This document shows positions 1-11,570 of a stretch of 64,000 nucleotides of DNA, one piece after another. A program made the translations under genes and the position numbers. The notes under the pieces were generated by a model. That model was given only the letters and a program-made list of their open reading frames with translations, was not told the origin of the DNA and ran no database searches. The first letter of the stretch is position 1. Each line of letters opens with the position of its first letter. Source of the stretch: Ceratotherium simum simum (lineage: Eukaryota > Chordata > Mammalia > Perissodactyla > Rhinocerotidae); contig NW_004454175.1 in assembly GCF_000283155.1 (NCBI RefSeq), positions 9,391,622 to 9,455,621 of the forward strand, written 5' to 3'.

Positions 1-223
1 GACAGAGATTGGATTGGTGGTTACCAGATGGGAAGGGGGGAGGGAGGAGGGCGAAAGTGATAACTCGGAACATGTGTGTGGTGATGGGTTGTAATTAGTA
101 TTTGGGTGGTGAACATGATGTAATCTATGCAGAAATCAAAATATAATGATGTACACCTGAAATTTATACAATGTTATAAACCAGTGTTACTGCAATAAAG
201 AAAAAATTAAAAAAAAATTATAT
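1..223 (+). mobile_element. L1 LINE 3' end (young laurasiatherian type)
   Basis: The segment starts inside an L1 3' UTR. A G-rich stretch (about 30-52) is followed by the typical end with ATGATGTACACCTGAAATTT and a final CAATAAAG before an A-rich tail. The same sequence in reverse occurs at 22.4-22.7 kb and 62.9-63.05 kb, so this is a dispersed L1 subfamily. The element continues left of the window. Confidence 0.85.
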
Positions 224-654
224 AAAGTTATTTTAATGCAATATCATCAATTTGATTTTATGTATAAACAATACATCTTGTATGACCGCAACATTTAGAA
301 CACAAACTGAAGTCTCAATACTAAATTTTGATTACTTTTTCAGATTTTGAGGAAATTATGATACATTCCCTTCATGCATATCATTTTGGGGATTAGAACA
401 CCACCTAGAACTTAAAAATACAGTTAATATGAAAGATTACATCCTGTCAGCTAAAGGTTAATCATTTTTACTTAATTTGTTTTTGTGACGCTTTACAAAG
501 AATATTAAATACATTAAAAAACTTTCCAAAATTTCTCTAACCAAATTATGGAGGACAAGATGATCAAGTGGAAACCAACTCAAAATTTCTTGTTCAGCTT
601 TTATATTTCAATATTAATTGTTTTTTAAAATGTAAATTCACCATTAGGCCTTGT
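224..654. other. Unassigned AT-rich DNA
   Basis: I see no gene, repeat family or clear signal in this stretch. Confidence 0.5.
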
Positions 655-865
655 TTTTTTAACAACATGATTGAAGTATAACTTGGCATGCAATGAACCA
701 CACATATTTAAAGTGCACAATTCAATGACTTTTGACACATGTATACACTTGTGTCACTAACACCACAACCAAGATACTGTACACTTCCATGAACTCTAAA
801 AGGTTTTGTGCCCTTTTGCAATCCCTTGCTCGCTCCATCCCCGTACCCAGACAACCACTGACTTG
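655..865 (-). mobile_element. Old L1 3' UTR fragment, antisense
   Basis: The + strand reads like the reverse of a medium-age L1 3' end: a TTTAAAGTGCACAATTCAATG motif, then an ACACATGTATACACTTGTGT stretch and a C-rich end near 840. It abuts the retroviral body that starts near 866. Confidence 0.6.
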
Positions 866-1261
866 AGATGGGCACCAGCATCATCGAGAAGCTCAGTGGT
901 GACTATCCAATCTAGGCCAGGGCTAATGATAGGAAATGCTGCTATAGAACTGGACTCCCTGATGACGATAGGGATGATAAGATCCCCGAATAATAGAGGC
1001 ATGATGGCATCACTTAACCATCTAAAGCATGATGAGGGCAATTATAGTAATGAGTAGCAAAACTTAAATTGCAGGTGTCCCCAGGGGAAAGAGAGATGTA
1101 CATCCTATGAAGTAAAATCTGTTGCAGTAGAGATGGACAAATAGAAGGCTCCAAAATTGCCCCACCCAACCAAGGTGGTAAGAAACAACATCTCTTTCTA
1201 GTGGGGAGCTGAGGGAAAACGGTAGAGATTAGTGCCACCACCTTAAAGACTGAATGAATGG
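866..1261 (+). pseudogene. ERVL-type retrovirus remnant, part upstream of pol
   Basis: This sequence lies directly upstream of the recognisable pol remnant on the same strand and has the look of class III ERV internal sequence before pol (gag/protease side). No intact frame remains. I recognise it by resemblance to ERVL internal consensus rather than by a defined protein motif. An RTE-type element separates it from pol at 1262-1619. Confidence 0.5.
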
Positions 1262-1619
1262 ATGGATAACCATGGCCGAGTTGGTTTCCTGTCAGGAAAT
1301 CACCCCACTAGTCTGCCAGTTGTCATACTATTGTGGCTGCGTGTTGCTGTGATGCTGAAAGCTATGCCACTGGTATTTCAAATACCAGCAGGGTCACCCA
1401 TGGTGGACAGGTTTCAGCGGAGCTTCCAGACTAAGACAGACTAGGAAGAAGGACCTTGCCACCCACTGTCAAAAAAATTGGCCATGAAAACCTTGTAAAT
1501 TGCAGCAAGCATTGTCTGATATAGCGCCAGAAGATGAAAGGATGGTGCAAAAAAGAATGGGTTCTGCAGGACACAGTGTTGCTAGGAGTTGGAATCAGCT
1601 TGATGGCACTAACAACATA
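1262..1619 (+). mobile_element. RTE/BovB-type LINE 3' end or RTE-tailed SINE, copy A
   Basis: About 360 bp are closely shared with the reverse complement of 49915-50290, including TGGTATTTCAAATACCAGCA, CCCATGGTGGACAG and ATTGGCCATGAAAAC. The 3' end reads AGTTGGAATCAGCTTGATGG followed by CACTAACAACA. This has the same layout as the RTE/BovB LINE 3' end (GAGTCGGACACGACTGAGCG, then an AAC-rich tail). It interrupts the ERV body between gag-side and pol sequence. No clear target-site duplication is visible. Confidence 0.65.
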
Positions 1620-1621
1620 TC

Positions 1622-3255
1622 CTCAATTCACCAGTCTTACCCCTGCAAAAACCAAATGGATCCCGGAAATGGTCGTGGACCCCCACAAAGTCAATCAAGT
1701 AGTAGCTCCAATGGCAGCTGTTCTGCCAGATGTGGTAGTATGTTTGCTACAGGCATATGGTAAATAATCGTTGATCTAGTGAATGCTTTCTCTCCCATGC
1801 TTCTCAAGGAAGAGGTCCAGAAGCAGTTTGTATTCATGGTGGATGGACAAGAATAGGCATTTTTAGTCTTGCCTAGGGCCATATTAACTCTGCTGGCCTC
1901 TATTATAATATAGTCTGAAGAGATGTGGACTGTCTGGACATTCTGTAGAACACCACTTTGGTCTATTATGTCAATGGCATTGAGTTAATTGAACCAGATG
2001 AATAAGAAATGACAAGTATGTTGGAGGCCTTGGTAAGATCTGTTTTCCAGAGGGTAAGAAGATAAACCCTGTGGAGATTCAGATGCTGCCACATCAGTGA
2101 AGTTGTTAGGGATCCAGTAGTCTGGATCATGCCAGGATTTCTCTTCAAAAGAAAAGGACAAATTGTTGCATCTTTCACTTCTCATTCGTAAGAAGTAAGC
2201 ACAATGTCTGGTGGGTATTTGCATTCTCAATACAAACTATTCCATACTTGGTAATACTTCATTGATTCATTTATCAAGTGGCATTGAGGGCTGTCTACTT
2301 TGAGTTGGGCCTTGAGCAGAAGGCTCTTATCAGATTTGGTCTGTGATACAGACAGCCCTGCCACTTCCGTTGTACAACCCAGTGGACACTATGGTATTAC
2401 AGTTTTCTGTGGTGGGAAAGGGCACCATGTGGAGTTTATGTCAAGCTTCAATAGGAGAACCAAAATATGTGCCCTTAATGTTTCGAAGAAGGCCATATGA
2501 TCTACAGCAGAGAATACACAGCTGCCCATAGGACTCTCCTCCCCCCCAAGTGGATATAGATGTGAGATGAGTGAGAGGTGCTGATGAGAACCAAGGATAC
2601 ATGTCTTTTCCCAAATCTGTTCAGTGAAGTCACCTTGGTAGCTCAAAATCAGCCTTGGTGGGAGTATTTACACCAAGGACACTGGAAAATGCTATAAATC
2701 AGGGCCGCCTCTTATCTAGAGAGCTAGTTTTTAAACATTTACCCACACACCACTAGACATGGGGGTCTCAGCCACCTGCTTTTACAACTTACTTGTTCCT
2801 TCTGCTCCTGCCCGTGCCCTGTCTTCTATGTACCACTTCCCATTTTATGGTCCTGGCTGACCTTGAGACTTGGTGGGTCTGATAGAAGCGGGGTCATGGT
2901 AGGCAGCTCTGGCTGCATTGTCATTTGATGTTCTGTGATCAGGTACTCAGTCTCTACCAGGCCCCACTACTCGTGGGTATATAGAGGATTGGGCATAAAT
3001 AGATCCAGAAGGAGCTTTACAGAAAAAGAGATACAGCAGTGGGAATGTGATTATGGATCCATTGGTTCTATCATATATCATACCACTCAGAGGCCGCTAT
3101 CCTGATACAATGCTGAAACGTCTATTTGAAGGTGCAGCTGAGATGCCAACTTGAGATGAAACCTTGCAAGAATGAGTGCCATACTCTTCTAGGATGCAGC
3201 TCCAGGATACAATATGTCCCCCCTTTTTATGACCACTTTTAGGACTGTGTGCAAC
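1622..3255 (+). pseudogene. Class III ERV (ERVL/HERV16-like) pol remnant
   Basis: Retroviral polymerase relic with many stops and frameshifts. In order: the RT fingers/palm part (about 1625-2000); the RT active-site box at 1967-1978, which reads YVNG where the family has Y-x-D-D, so both catalytic aspartates are lost; the RNase H connection region near 2290-2340 (RAVYFELGLEQ); and a short integrase C-terminal part near 3098-3255. Most of the integrase core is missing between about 2990 and 3090. Order and strand match ERVL-type elements. It is a non-functional old copy with no LTR recognisable next to it. Confidence 0.75.
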
Positions 3256-3860
3256 AGTTACAATACATGGGTTCTGAAGGGGTAGAAGTAGGAGTGGCTC
3301 TGCATTCCATCATTACCTGTGAAGAACTGGAGGAATTTGTGCCTCCCATCCCTGTGGCTCCAGCCCCTGGGGATCTAGAGGTCCTGCTCCTCAGAGGGGG
3401 GATGCTTCTACCAGAGGACACACAATAAGAGCCTATTATCCTTCACGTGATAGCTGTTCTATGGTAAATTTGGGCTCCTTGAGCCAAGAGAAGAGGAATA
3501 AGGAAAAGAGTTACCATCCTGGTAGGAGTAATGGATGCTGATTAACAGGAGGATACAGGGCTGCTTATATGGGGGCAGGTTAGCATGTGTGAGGAAAACT
3601 GTGATCTCCCAGCGTATCTCTTCATATTTTTAGGCCTAATTTTGTTAAATTGACAAGTATAGCAGCCGTGGTAGGAGAAGGGCATGATGACCCAGGGGCT
3701 TGTACTCCTTAGGGTTGAGAGTCTGGATCCCTCCCACCAGATAAGCCTCATCGCCCAGTGGAAGGCCAGCTGAGGATGAGGGAAATCTGGAAAGTGTGAT
3801 TGGGAGAGACAAGTACCATTTAGAAACCTGAGACCAGCTGCAGTGGCAGGGGCTGCATAG
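3256..3860 (+). pseudogene. ERVL dUTPase remnant downstream of integrase
   Basis: ERVL-group retroviruses carry a dUTPase after integrase. Here the integrase end runs into a frame whose motif at 3510-3542 reads VTILVGVMDAD, matching the dUTPase motif 3 pattern G-V-I-D-x-D. It is preceded by a degenerate FGLLEPR-like stretch (about 3470-3490), the motif that normally comes before it. Stops and frameshifts interrupt the remnant. The position after pol on the + strand supports the class III assignment. Nothing suggests a functional enzyme. Confidence 0.7.
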
Positions 3861-4383
3861 TTTATTTAGTTAAGCTTCTTAGATCAACCAGAAATAAGAA
3901 AGACTGACCGGAATACTGGAGGAGCTGTTTCCAGATGGGATGCAGTTATTATATAAAATAGGTGTTTCCAAATGCTATAAGAGTTGGACTGTTGTGGATA
4001 TTATGGGATGCCTCTGAGATCCTTCTTCAGGAATGAGACACTTATTTCCCTAACTTCTTGCTGAAGCCTCATAGTTGAGACCCTCCTCAGTTATTGCCCT
4101 GGCCTAAGAGAGCTACCTCACTTAAAGTTATGCCCCGTCTATGGAGACAACCACCATACGTTAACAGGTTAATGGGTTAGTTTGGAACTAACCCATTTCA
4201 AACTAACTGGTTAGTTTGCAGTCAACTTCTGCCTCTGCCTATTTCTGTTTCTCTCATTTCCTGAGCTGCAATGCTTCCTAGAACATTAGTGTCCTAGAAT
4301 ATTAGAGTGTACGTTAATGTCGAATGCTAGACTTTTTTATCAGGTGACAGTATAGCTGAATGGTTGCTATGTGACCATACATG
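3861..4383 (+). mobile_element. ERVL 3' internal non-coding part
   Basis: This continues the ERV body after the dUTPase remnant and looks like the 3' non-coding end of the same family (for example TCTGCCTCTGCCTATTTCTG near 4230). No LTR follows; an antisense L1 begins near 4384. Inside are two adjacent short palindromes at 4171-4218, listed separately. Confidence 0.5.
4171..4218. repeat. Two adjacent perfect inverted repeats
   Basis: AATGGGTTAGTT (4171-4182) pairs perfectly with AACTAACCCATT (4186-4197) around a 3-base loop. Directly after it, CAAACTAAC (4199-4207) pairs with GTTAGTTTG (4210-4218) around 2 bases. Both are built from the same AACTAAC unit. Confidence 0.85.
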
Positions 4384-5080
4384 AGTTATGACATTTTTGA
4401 AAAACAGGTTTATTGAGGTGTAAGTTACATAATGTAAAGTGGGGTTGATGAGTTTTAACATATGCCCACATCCATGTAAGTACAGGCCAGTTTACGCTAT
4501 ACAACACTTCCCGTGCCCAGGAAGATTGCCTCATGCCCTGACCCTGTTAATGCATCCCCAATGGTAACTACTTTTCTGACCGTGATCACAGTTAGTTAGT
4601 TTTCTTGTTTTTGAGAGATTTTGTGTTAGGCTTCCTTGGCTAAACACTTTCTGTTAGATTAATTCATATTGTTGAATGTAGCTGTAATTCATTATTCATG
4701 TGTAATATTACATTGCAGAAAAATATTGCGGTTTATTCATCCATTCCACTACTGATGGGCACGTGGATTGTTTCTAACTTTTGGCTGTTGTGAATGAAGT
4801 TGCTATGACGCTCTTGAACATGTCTTTAGGTACACATGAATGCTTATTTTTGTTGGATACCCAGGAGTGGAAATGCTGTGTAGCTTTGGTAGATATTGGC
4901 AAATAGTTTTTCAAAGTAATTTACACCTCTAACAACAATGTCTAAGAGTTCCTTGCTCTCCACGTTTACCTACACTTGGTATTGTCAGTCTTTATGTTAA
5001 TACTTACCACACCTCAAATGATGCAAGAACTTTACAACAGTTTAAATCTGTTTCTTCTGGAGTTTTTCCTAATGTTTTCA
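4384..5080 (-). mobile_element. Old L1 3' region, antisense
   Basis: The + strand carries the usual reversed L1 3' landmarks in order: GGTTTATTGAGGTGTAAGTT, then a TTCATCCATTCCACTACTGA stretch, GGATACCCAGGAGTGGAAAT and a block ending in CTTGGTATTGTCAG. It is heavily diverged. Confidence 0.7.
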
Positions 5081-7135
5081 TGTAGCTAACTAGTTTTATA
5101 TTATAAACCCCAAGAGGCATTATTGTTTGTTTTTTAAACAGTAAATATTCGTTTACATTTTACTTATATAACTCTTTTTTGCAGTGCGCTACATTCTTTC
5201 CAGCAGTTAGTTGCATGCTTCTCCCTATGATCATTTACCTTTATTCCAAAGAACTCTTTAGCTATTTCATTCAGAGCATGTCTGCTGGTGATGAATTCTG
5301 ACTTTGTTTCTCTAAATCACCCATATTTTACATTCATCTTAGAGATGTACTTTTTTATGGATAGTATTTTGAGATATAATTCACATACATAAAATTCAAA
5401 CTTTTGAAGTGTACAAGAGAGTAGGTTTTAGTATATTCACAAGGTTGTGCAACCATCACCACTATCTAATTCCAGAGTATTTTCTTTATCCAAAGTGAAA
5501 CTCCATATCCATTGCTAGTCACTACCCATTCCCCTACTCCATCCTCTGACAACTGCTAATCTGTTTTACGTCACTTCGATTTGCCTATTTTGGACATTTT
5601 ATATAAATCAAATCATATAATGTGTCGCTTCTTATGTCTGACTTCTTTCACTTAGCATAATATTTTCATAATAAAGTCTGTATTGTTTGTTTTGTGTAGC
5701 CACTGAAGTCTCTGCTTGGTTAGCTTGGTGGTCAGGTAATGATCGGACTGAGATTTCCTTAAATGTGTAAGCCCAGTAAATCTGAATCTTTGCTGAGGCG
5801 CTCTGTGTGCGTGTTGGGCACATCTTGACACTCAGCCAGGCAGTGGGCAACTCTGCCTTAGCCTTCACTTTGTGCTTCTTCAGAGCCCCTCAATCAGCCA
5901 CAGGTGAGAGCCTAGAGCCTTCTCAGATCTCTCCTGAGTGTGCACATGGCCCTGGGCATGTGCACAGCGCTGTGTGTGTGTGGCCTTCTAGATTCCCAGG
6001 AATATGTCTGAGCTTTTCAAAGCTCACTATGCACATTTCATACCTCAGCTTCTCCTTTTAAGCTTTTTAGTTAGCCTATAATTTGCCCTAGTCACCTCAG
6101 GAAACCACAAGACAGGTCAAATAAAACAATACGTCATTTAAAGCAAATACATTTTTGATTTTTGATGAAGTCCTGTTACTTCTTTTCTTTTATGAGTCCA
6201 AGAAATATTTGACATTTCCGAATTGGGAAGATACTCTGCTACATTTTTTTCTATACAATTAAGAGTTTTAGCTTTTGTATTTAGTTCTATGACCCATTTT
6301 TAATGTCTTTATGTTCTCCATATTTTTAAGAATATGTTAATTAGATATAGAATTTTGGGTTGATAGTTTTTTCTTCCAAGACTTTAAAGATGTTGTTTTA
6401 TAGTCTTGGGCTTCCTGTGTTTCTAATGAGAAATGTTGTCACCATTTGTGTATTGTTCCCCTGTGTGTAAAATGTCATTTTTATCTAGTTCTACTTATCG
6501 GTGTGAAGACTGGTTAAGTTTCAGTTTGCTCTTTGCCCTGGGGTGAAGTCTTTTGAGTTCCAGCTCAATATACAGAGTAGCGTGCCTGAGTCCCTACCCT
6601 CAGTGGACACTAAACACCTTTTGTCTCCCTGGACCATCAAAGCTCGCAGCACCACTGCTCTGACTTGTAGTCACTGTGTCTGGATAGAAACACCCCAAGA
6701 AAATGTAACCTGAAAGCTCAGGCTCACCTCCTTGCATTCTTTCCCATCTTTTCCTGGATCTTGACCCAGGAGTTCTTCACTTTGATGCTTTAGCTCTTTG
6801 ATGCTTGGAGAATATATATATGTATATATTTTGTGAGGACGACCAGCCCTGAGCTAACATCTGATGCCAATCCTCCTCTTTTTGCTGAGGAAGACTGGCC
6901 CTGGGCTAACATCTGTGCTCATCTTCCTCTACTTTATATGGGAGGCCGCCACAGCGTGGCTTTGACTAGCAGTGCATTGGTCCGCGCCCAGGATCTGAAC
7001 CAGTGAACCCCGGGCCTCTGAAGTGGAGTGCACAAACTTATCCACTACACCACCCGGCTGGCCCCTAGAGAATATATATTTTTTAAGCTTATCCTACTTG
7101 TGTAATTGACTTCAATGGGAGGGTTGGTCCAATGA
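5081..7135 (-). mobile_element. Further antisense L1 3' UTR material, interrupted by an ERE
   Basis: 5355-5690 is a good antisense L1 3' UTR block (GTGCAACCATCACCACTATC; CACTTAGCATAATATTTTCA). 5140-5340 and 6340-6800 resemble L1 3' UTR variants (CTGCTGGTGATGAATTCTGA; TATAGAATTTTGGGTTGATA). The part at 5690-6100 is placed here only by continuity and is less certain. An ERE is inserted at 6834-7067. Confidence 0.5.
6834..7067 (-). mobile_element. ERE SINE, antisense
   Basis: The + strand shows the reversed ERE: a GAGCTAACATCTG unit twice (the duplicated tail), a reversed box B region (GGATCTGAACCAGTGAACCC), and the reversed head ending CACCCGGCTGGCCCC. Flanking direct repeats GAGAATATATAT at 6808-6819 and 7068-7079 are the target-site duplication. 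Confidence 0.9.
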
Positions 7136-8011
7136 CATAGTCTCCTGTTACTGAAAGTAGAAATCCCAGTTGTACTTTGTCATTGGATTAGTGCATCTAT
7201 GTAATACTGCTTTTTATATTCTCCATTTGAAGATTTGGAAAAGATACATGCTCTTTATATAACACTTTTTCTGGCCTTATTTGATAAAACACATATATAC
7301 ACACATCTATATATCTGCATATACATGCATATATATTTTATAGTATTAAACTATTTTATATTGAAGTATTGAAGGTTTTGAAGGACAGAACAAACACACA
7401 TACTGGAAAGCTTTAAAATATTTTTTCTGGATTTTAAAAGTAATTCACAGCTATAAAAATTTCAAAGGATACAGAAATGGAGTGAAAAGTGAGAGTCCCC
7501 CATAATTTGGGTGTACTTAGTTATGAAGGGGTTGTGTGAGTTGTCTGCTGAACACACTACAATGCTTTTTCATTTTGACAGTGTCATTTAGACATAGCTT
7601 AAAAGTTGTTGCATCAAAATAGCCTTGTCAATGTAGTTGCCTTAGAATGTCCTTCTTATCCTTTTGAGGTACTCCTCTGTGGTTGATTCACAATACATTT
7701 TAACACGTGAAGGGCTTTGAAAACCCTGTAACAGAGAAATCTAGTTTTGTTTAACTCAGTGCTTCCCCAAATGATTTGCTGCCCAAAGCTTTGTTTCATC
7801 TACTACCTGTAAGATCCTATGGAATTAGTATTCTACGGAACAGTCTTTGTTAAATGCTGATTTTTACTTTTGATTTTCATATGGCTCCTGTTAACATTAT
7901 TATTAAATGGAATAGTTAAATTAATCTGAGATTTACTATCTAGGAGAGTCGGCAAGTAAAATGAATTACAAGCAGATGGCTGAAGCTCTATTTGCAATTC
8001 ATTGCATTCAT
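7136..8011. other. Unassigned DNA with a small (TA/CA)-rich patch
   Basis: I see no gene here. The stretch 7290-7345 is a degenerate ATAT/ACAC simple repeat. The remainder is unassigned. Confidence 0.5.
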
Positions 8012-8462
8012 TGTATTCGTTTGCTAGGGCTGCTGTAACAAAGTACCATACACTGAGTGGCTTAAACAACAGAAATTTGTTTTTTCATAGTTCCAGAGGC
8101 TAGAAGTCAAGATCCAGGCGTCAGAAGGATTGTGTCCTTCTGAGGACTGTGAGGGAAAATCTGTTCCATATCTCTCCTCTAGTTTCTGGTGGTTTGCTGA
8201 CAAGCTTTGGCATTCCTTAGCTTGCAGAAGAATCACCCTGATCTCTGCCATCATCCTCACATGGCGTTCTCCCTGTGTGCATGTGCTAATTTCACCTTTT
8301 TATAAAGGCACCAATCAAATTGGATTAGAACCCACTCTAATGACTTCATCTTAACTAATTACATCTGCAATAGCCCTATTTCCAATTAAGTCACTTTCTG
8401 AGATACTGGAGGTAAGAACCTCAATATATGAATTTCGTGGGGACACAGTTGAATCCATAATA
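8012..8462 (-). mobile_element. MLT1-type (MaLR) solo LTR, antisense
   Basis: The + strand begins TGTATTCGTTTGCTAGGGCT and continues with the typical reversed MLT1 end (GTGGCTTAAACAACAGAAAT). It closes near 8440 with the reversed MLT1 start (GGGGACACAGTTGAATCCAT). Both ends are present and no internal sequence is attached, so this is a solo LTR. Confidence 0.85.
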
Positions 8463-9119
8463 ATAGTTTTTCCGAGAGAAGAAATGCTCATTATGTTCAT
8501 TCTTTTAAATCAGTCTTCCACAGGTAGGCTCACATTCAGGAAAATGGGAAATAGAAAGTGGAAGGTAAGAAGACTGGGTCCTACTGAAGGTAGAGACTCT
8601 GCTTATTCAAAGATGGAAGGGGAGCCTGCATACTGGGAATAAGATCATGGGGAAATTATAAAAATGGTGAGGAAAAAATATGTTTTTCCGGAAAAGAATT
8701 AACACATTGAAAACTTTAGGCAGCTATCTCATTCTTTAACTACACTGTAGTTATGTATCAATAAAGAATTTATCAACTCTATACTATGATATGCTATATT
8801 ATTGGCTATCTCTATATTTCAAAATCCAACTCCTTTAAATTTTATTTTCAGAGTCAATAGCCATTCTATCTGTAAATTATTTAACTGTAGCATTTTAGAA
8901 TTTGTTCAGTCTGGAGTAACCTCAAAGAGCATATGGAGAGTGTCTGTTTAGTAATGTAGAACACCTGGCACAAAATATGTGTAGAATGCTGCTTTAACAA
9001 ATATACTATACCGAGCTTCTAAGTAAAACCTTTGTTAGCTGATAAATGGGAAGCATCTGTTATCTTATGAAAGTAACTCACAATTAGGCAACCCATGAGG
9101 TAAGAATTCCTACGGCAAA
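8463..9119. other. Unassigned DNA
   Basis: No gene or repeat family recognised. Confidence 0.5.
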
Positions 9120-9275
9120 AAGACTAGAAGGACTTAATGAGCACTTGAGAGCAAGGCTCCCATTCATTTATTTCCCTAAATTCTTGGCATGGAGAACTGT
9201 GAATGGCGAGTGTTCAATATATGTTTATGAAATATTTTGATTGAATGAACAAAAATGAATGAATTATGGTGTTAA
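9120..9275 (+). mobile_element. L2 LINE 3' end fragment
   Basis: The segment has the usual L2 tail order: AGCACTTGAGAGCAAGGCTC, a CTTGGCATGG block, GTGTTCAATATATGTTTATG, and a TGAATGAAC-type end. Confidence 0.65.
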
Positions 9276-9314
9276 ATGTACTCATTTCTAGCCAGTTTTA
9301 TTATTGATTTGCAT

Positions 9315-9512
9315 GTATACCAAAGCTTAGGCTTTGATATCAAATAATTCTGGAATCAGATCCCAATCTGGAATTTGTGATATTTGAAAGTTACTAAAAT
9401 ATCTTGAGCCTCAGTTTCCTTATCTGTCAAAAGGGGACAATAGTACCTATATCAAAAAGTAAGAGTGAGAAATAAAAGTCACAGCTTTAATACTGGCCAT
9501 TATTATTATATT
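9315..9512 (+). mobile_element. MIR SINE
   Basis: Core and 3' part of a MIR: GCCTCAGTTTCCTTATCTGT at about 9408-9427, then AAAAGGGGACAATAGTACCT, preceded by a degraded tRNA-related part. Confidence 0.8.
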
Positions 9513-9529
9513 TCACCTAGATGAAAACA

Positions 9530-10425
9530 ACCACCTCATAATAGGTCTACTTACATTAATCATGCCCTCCTCCATCTATATGCAGGAGCCAGTACAATCT
9601 CTCTAAAATGAAAATCCAATCACGTACCTCTGCTACTTAGGGTCTTCCTGTGTTTCCCTATTGTGCTAAAAGTAAAGCTCAGATTTCTTAGAGCCAATTA
9701 TGACCCCTCACAATGTAACTCTCTCTGCCTCTGTCTTTCTCTTCATTAATGTGACGGTTAATTTAATGTGACAACTTGACTGGAACATGGTATGCCCAGA
9801 TTGAATTTGGTTGTGTCTGTGAAGTTGTCTCTGGATGAGATTAGCATTTTAATTGGTGGATTGAGGAAAGCAGATTGTCCTCCCCAATGTGTGTGTGTTG
9901 GGTCTTATCCCATCCGTATATACAGAGCAAGAGATCTCCTATACGTTTTGTTTCTCTGGAGAAGCCTGACTAATCCAACTAGCAATCCATGCTTCACTCT
10001 TACTGAACAATTTACTTTTCCACGGAAGCTCCATGCTCTCATTTCTACAGGTGTGTGTACCATGATACATCCGCTGTAAGAGTCACCCTTTCAGACCTCC
10101 TCTTCCCTCCCTTCTCCCGGACTTTTTTCCTTTTCTTCCTGACTCTCTTGATTAAATCTTAGTTTTTCTCAAGTTGGACTTTTTACTTGAAAATGCCACT
10201 GGGAAACCTTAGGAGCCCCTCAAGGCTGGCCCTGTGTTTCTCCTATAGGCCCTGGGGTGCTCCAGGCTTCATCTGATTCTGCTGTTGACCATACGGCATT
10301 CAAGTCTCCCATTTGCTTCTCCACTTACCTCCCAAACTTTAATGTATACTTATATCCCTAGTGTAGTCTCTGATACCTTGTTATGTGATGAGTAATTGTT
10401 TATTGACTAAATAAATCAATGAAAA
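9530..10425 (+). mobile_element. L2 LINE 3' region, split by an MLT2 LTR
   Basis: The left part (9530-9749) has L2-like AAAATGAAAATCCAATCACG and TATGACCCCTCACAATGTAA. The right part (9978-10425) continues the family's C- and T-rich 3' region and ends with a TTTATTGACTAAATAAATCA tail. The intact MLT2 ends inside it show that the LTR inserted into a pre-existing L2. Confidence 0.65.
9750..9977 (+). mobile_element. MLT2-type (ERVL) solo LTR with an internal deletion
   Basis: It starts TGTGACGGTTAATTTAATGT and shows TGGATGAGATTAGCATTTTA and AAAGCAGATTGTCCTCCCCA. It ends TTTCTCTGGAGAAGCCTGAC followed by TAATCCA, the expected MLT2 terminus. MLT2 LTRs are usually over 400 bp and this copy is 228 bp, so its middle is deleted. 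Confidence 0.8.
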
Positions 10426-11387
10426 AAGATGATATTTGTAAAAATCAGGGTACTGTTATTGGTGTATAATAGAGGTCAAGGATAAATAAAACCCTGTTAG
10501 AATTTTAGGTTTATAAACTATTAGAAGCACTTTTATAATAATCACTGCAGAAGGGAGATAATAGAGACATTGCTTTTTCAAATACTAGACATTATCCTGG
10601 GCTTTTTATAGCACATGGGTTATTGAAATCTAGTTAAAGTCACAAAAAGAATTTAAAAAAGTGAGCACATTTTAACTTCAGTGATATTTAACATGATTGA
10701 CTATAAGTTAAATTTATAAACCGTAATTTTCTACAGTAACTAAATTTTATGATTATTTCAATTACGTAAAACATATTTCACAAAATTTGATGTCTGTACG
10801 AATATTAAAATTTAATTTCAGTTGGGTAAAGACAAGGTCATGCAGTAAAACAGTTTGAGAGCAAGAGAACCACAGAAGTTTACCTGGAGGGGCAGCAAAC
10901 TGCAACAGGGAAACTGGTCACTTCTAAGATAGGCATGCAAAAGAGTCCAAGTTAATCTTGTTTTTATACGTTTCCCCTCGTTGATTAGGTGGTAAAATTA
11001 TTTTTTTTTTACATTTTTTCAGCTTACTGGTGTGTTTAGTTTCAGTTACTAGCACAGAGAAGGAAATTATAATCCAGTGCCTGAATGAATGATATTCCTC
11101 TAGACCCTGGTGATGTGCATTGTGCCTATTCCTTTAGTTATAGATGATTCCCTTCCAATAGGATCACTTGTATTTCTGATATCATACTTTCCTTTCTCAA
11201 AGATGGGACTTCTAATATGCAATTTCCCAGCATGTAATAAAAATTAGTTTCCTTTTTTAAAAAAAATTTGGTCTATGGAGATTGGATAATCCTGAGATGC
11301 TAAATTTTCTAAAATGTTACTTAATTGTTCTAGCTCTTTTGTCCAAAGGTATGATATCTCAGACAATAGTAATTCTTCTTTTTCAGA
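10426..11387. other. Unassigned AT-rich DNA
   Basis: No gene or repeat recognised. Confidence 0.5.
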
Positions 11388-11570
11388 GAAGTATTGTTCA
11401 GTCTTGGCTACATATAATAATCACTTGGAGAGCTTTTTTTTAAAAAAGACAAATGTTTGGGCCATATATCAGACCAATTAAATTGCGTCCCATGGGGTGG
11501 GACCAAGGCATGGATGTTTCTTACAAGCTCCCTCAAGTCATTATAAAGTGAAGCCAAGAATGAGCTCCAA
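11388..11570 (+). mobile_element. MER5-type hAT-Charlie DNA transposon remnant
   Basis: The layout matches MER5: CTTGGCTACATATAATAATC, an ACTTGGAGAGCTT block, CAGACCAATTAAATTGCGTC, GGGGTGGGACCAAGGCATGG and an AAGCTCCCTCAAG end. Confidence 0.7.

Noticed and set aside
9792..10079. 95-codon ORF
   Set aside because: It crosses from the MLT2 LTR into L2 sequence, so it is repeat-derived.
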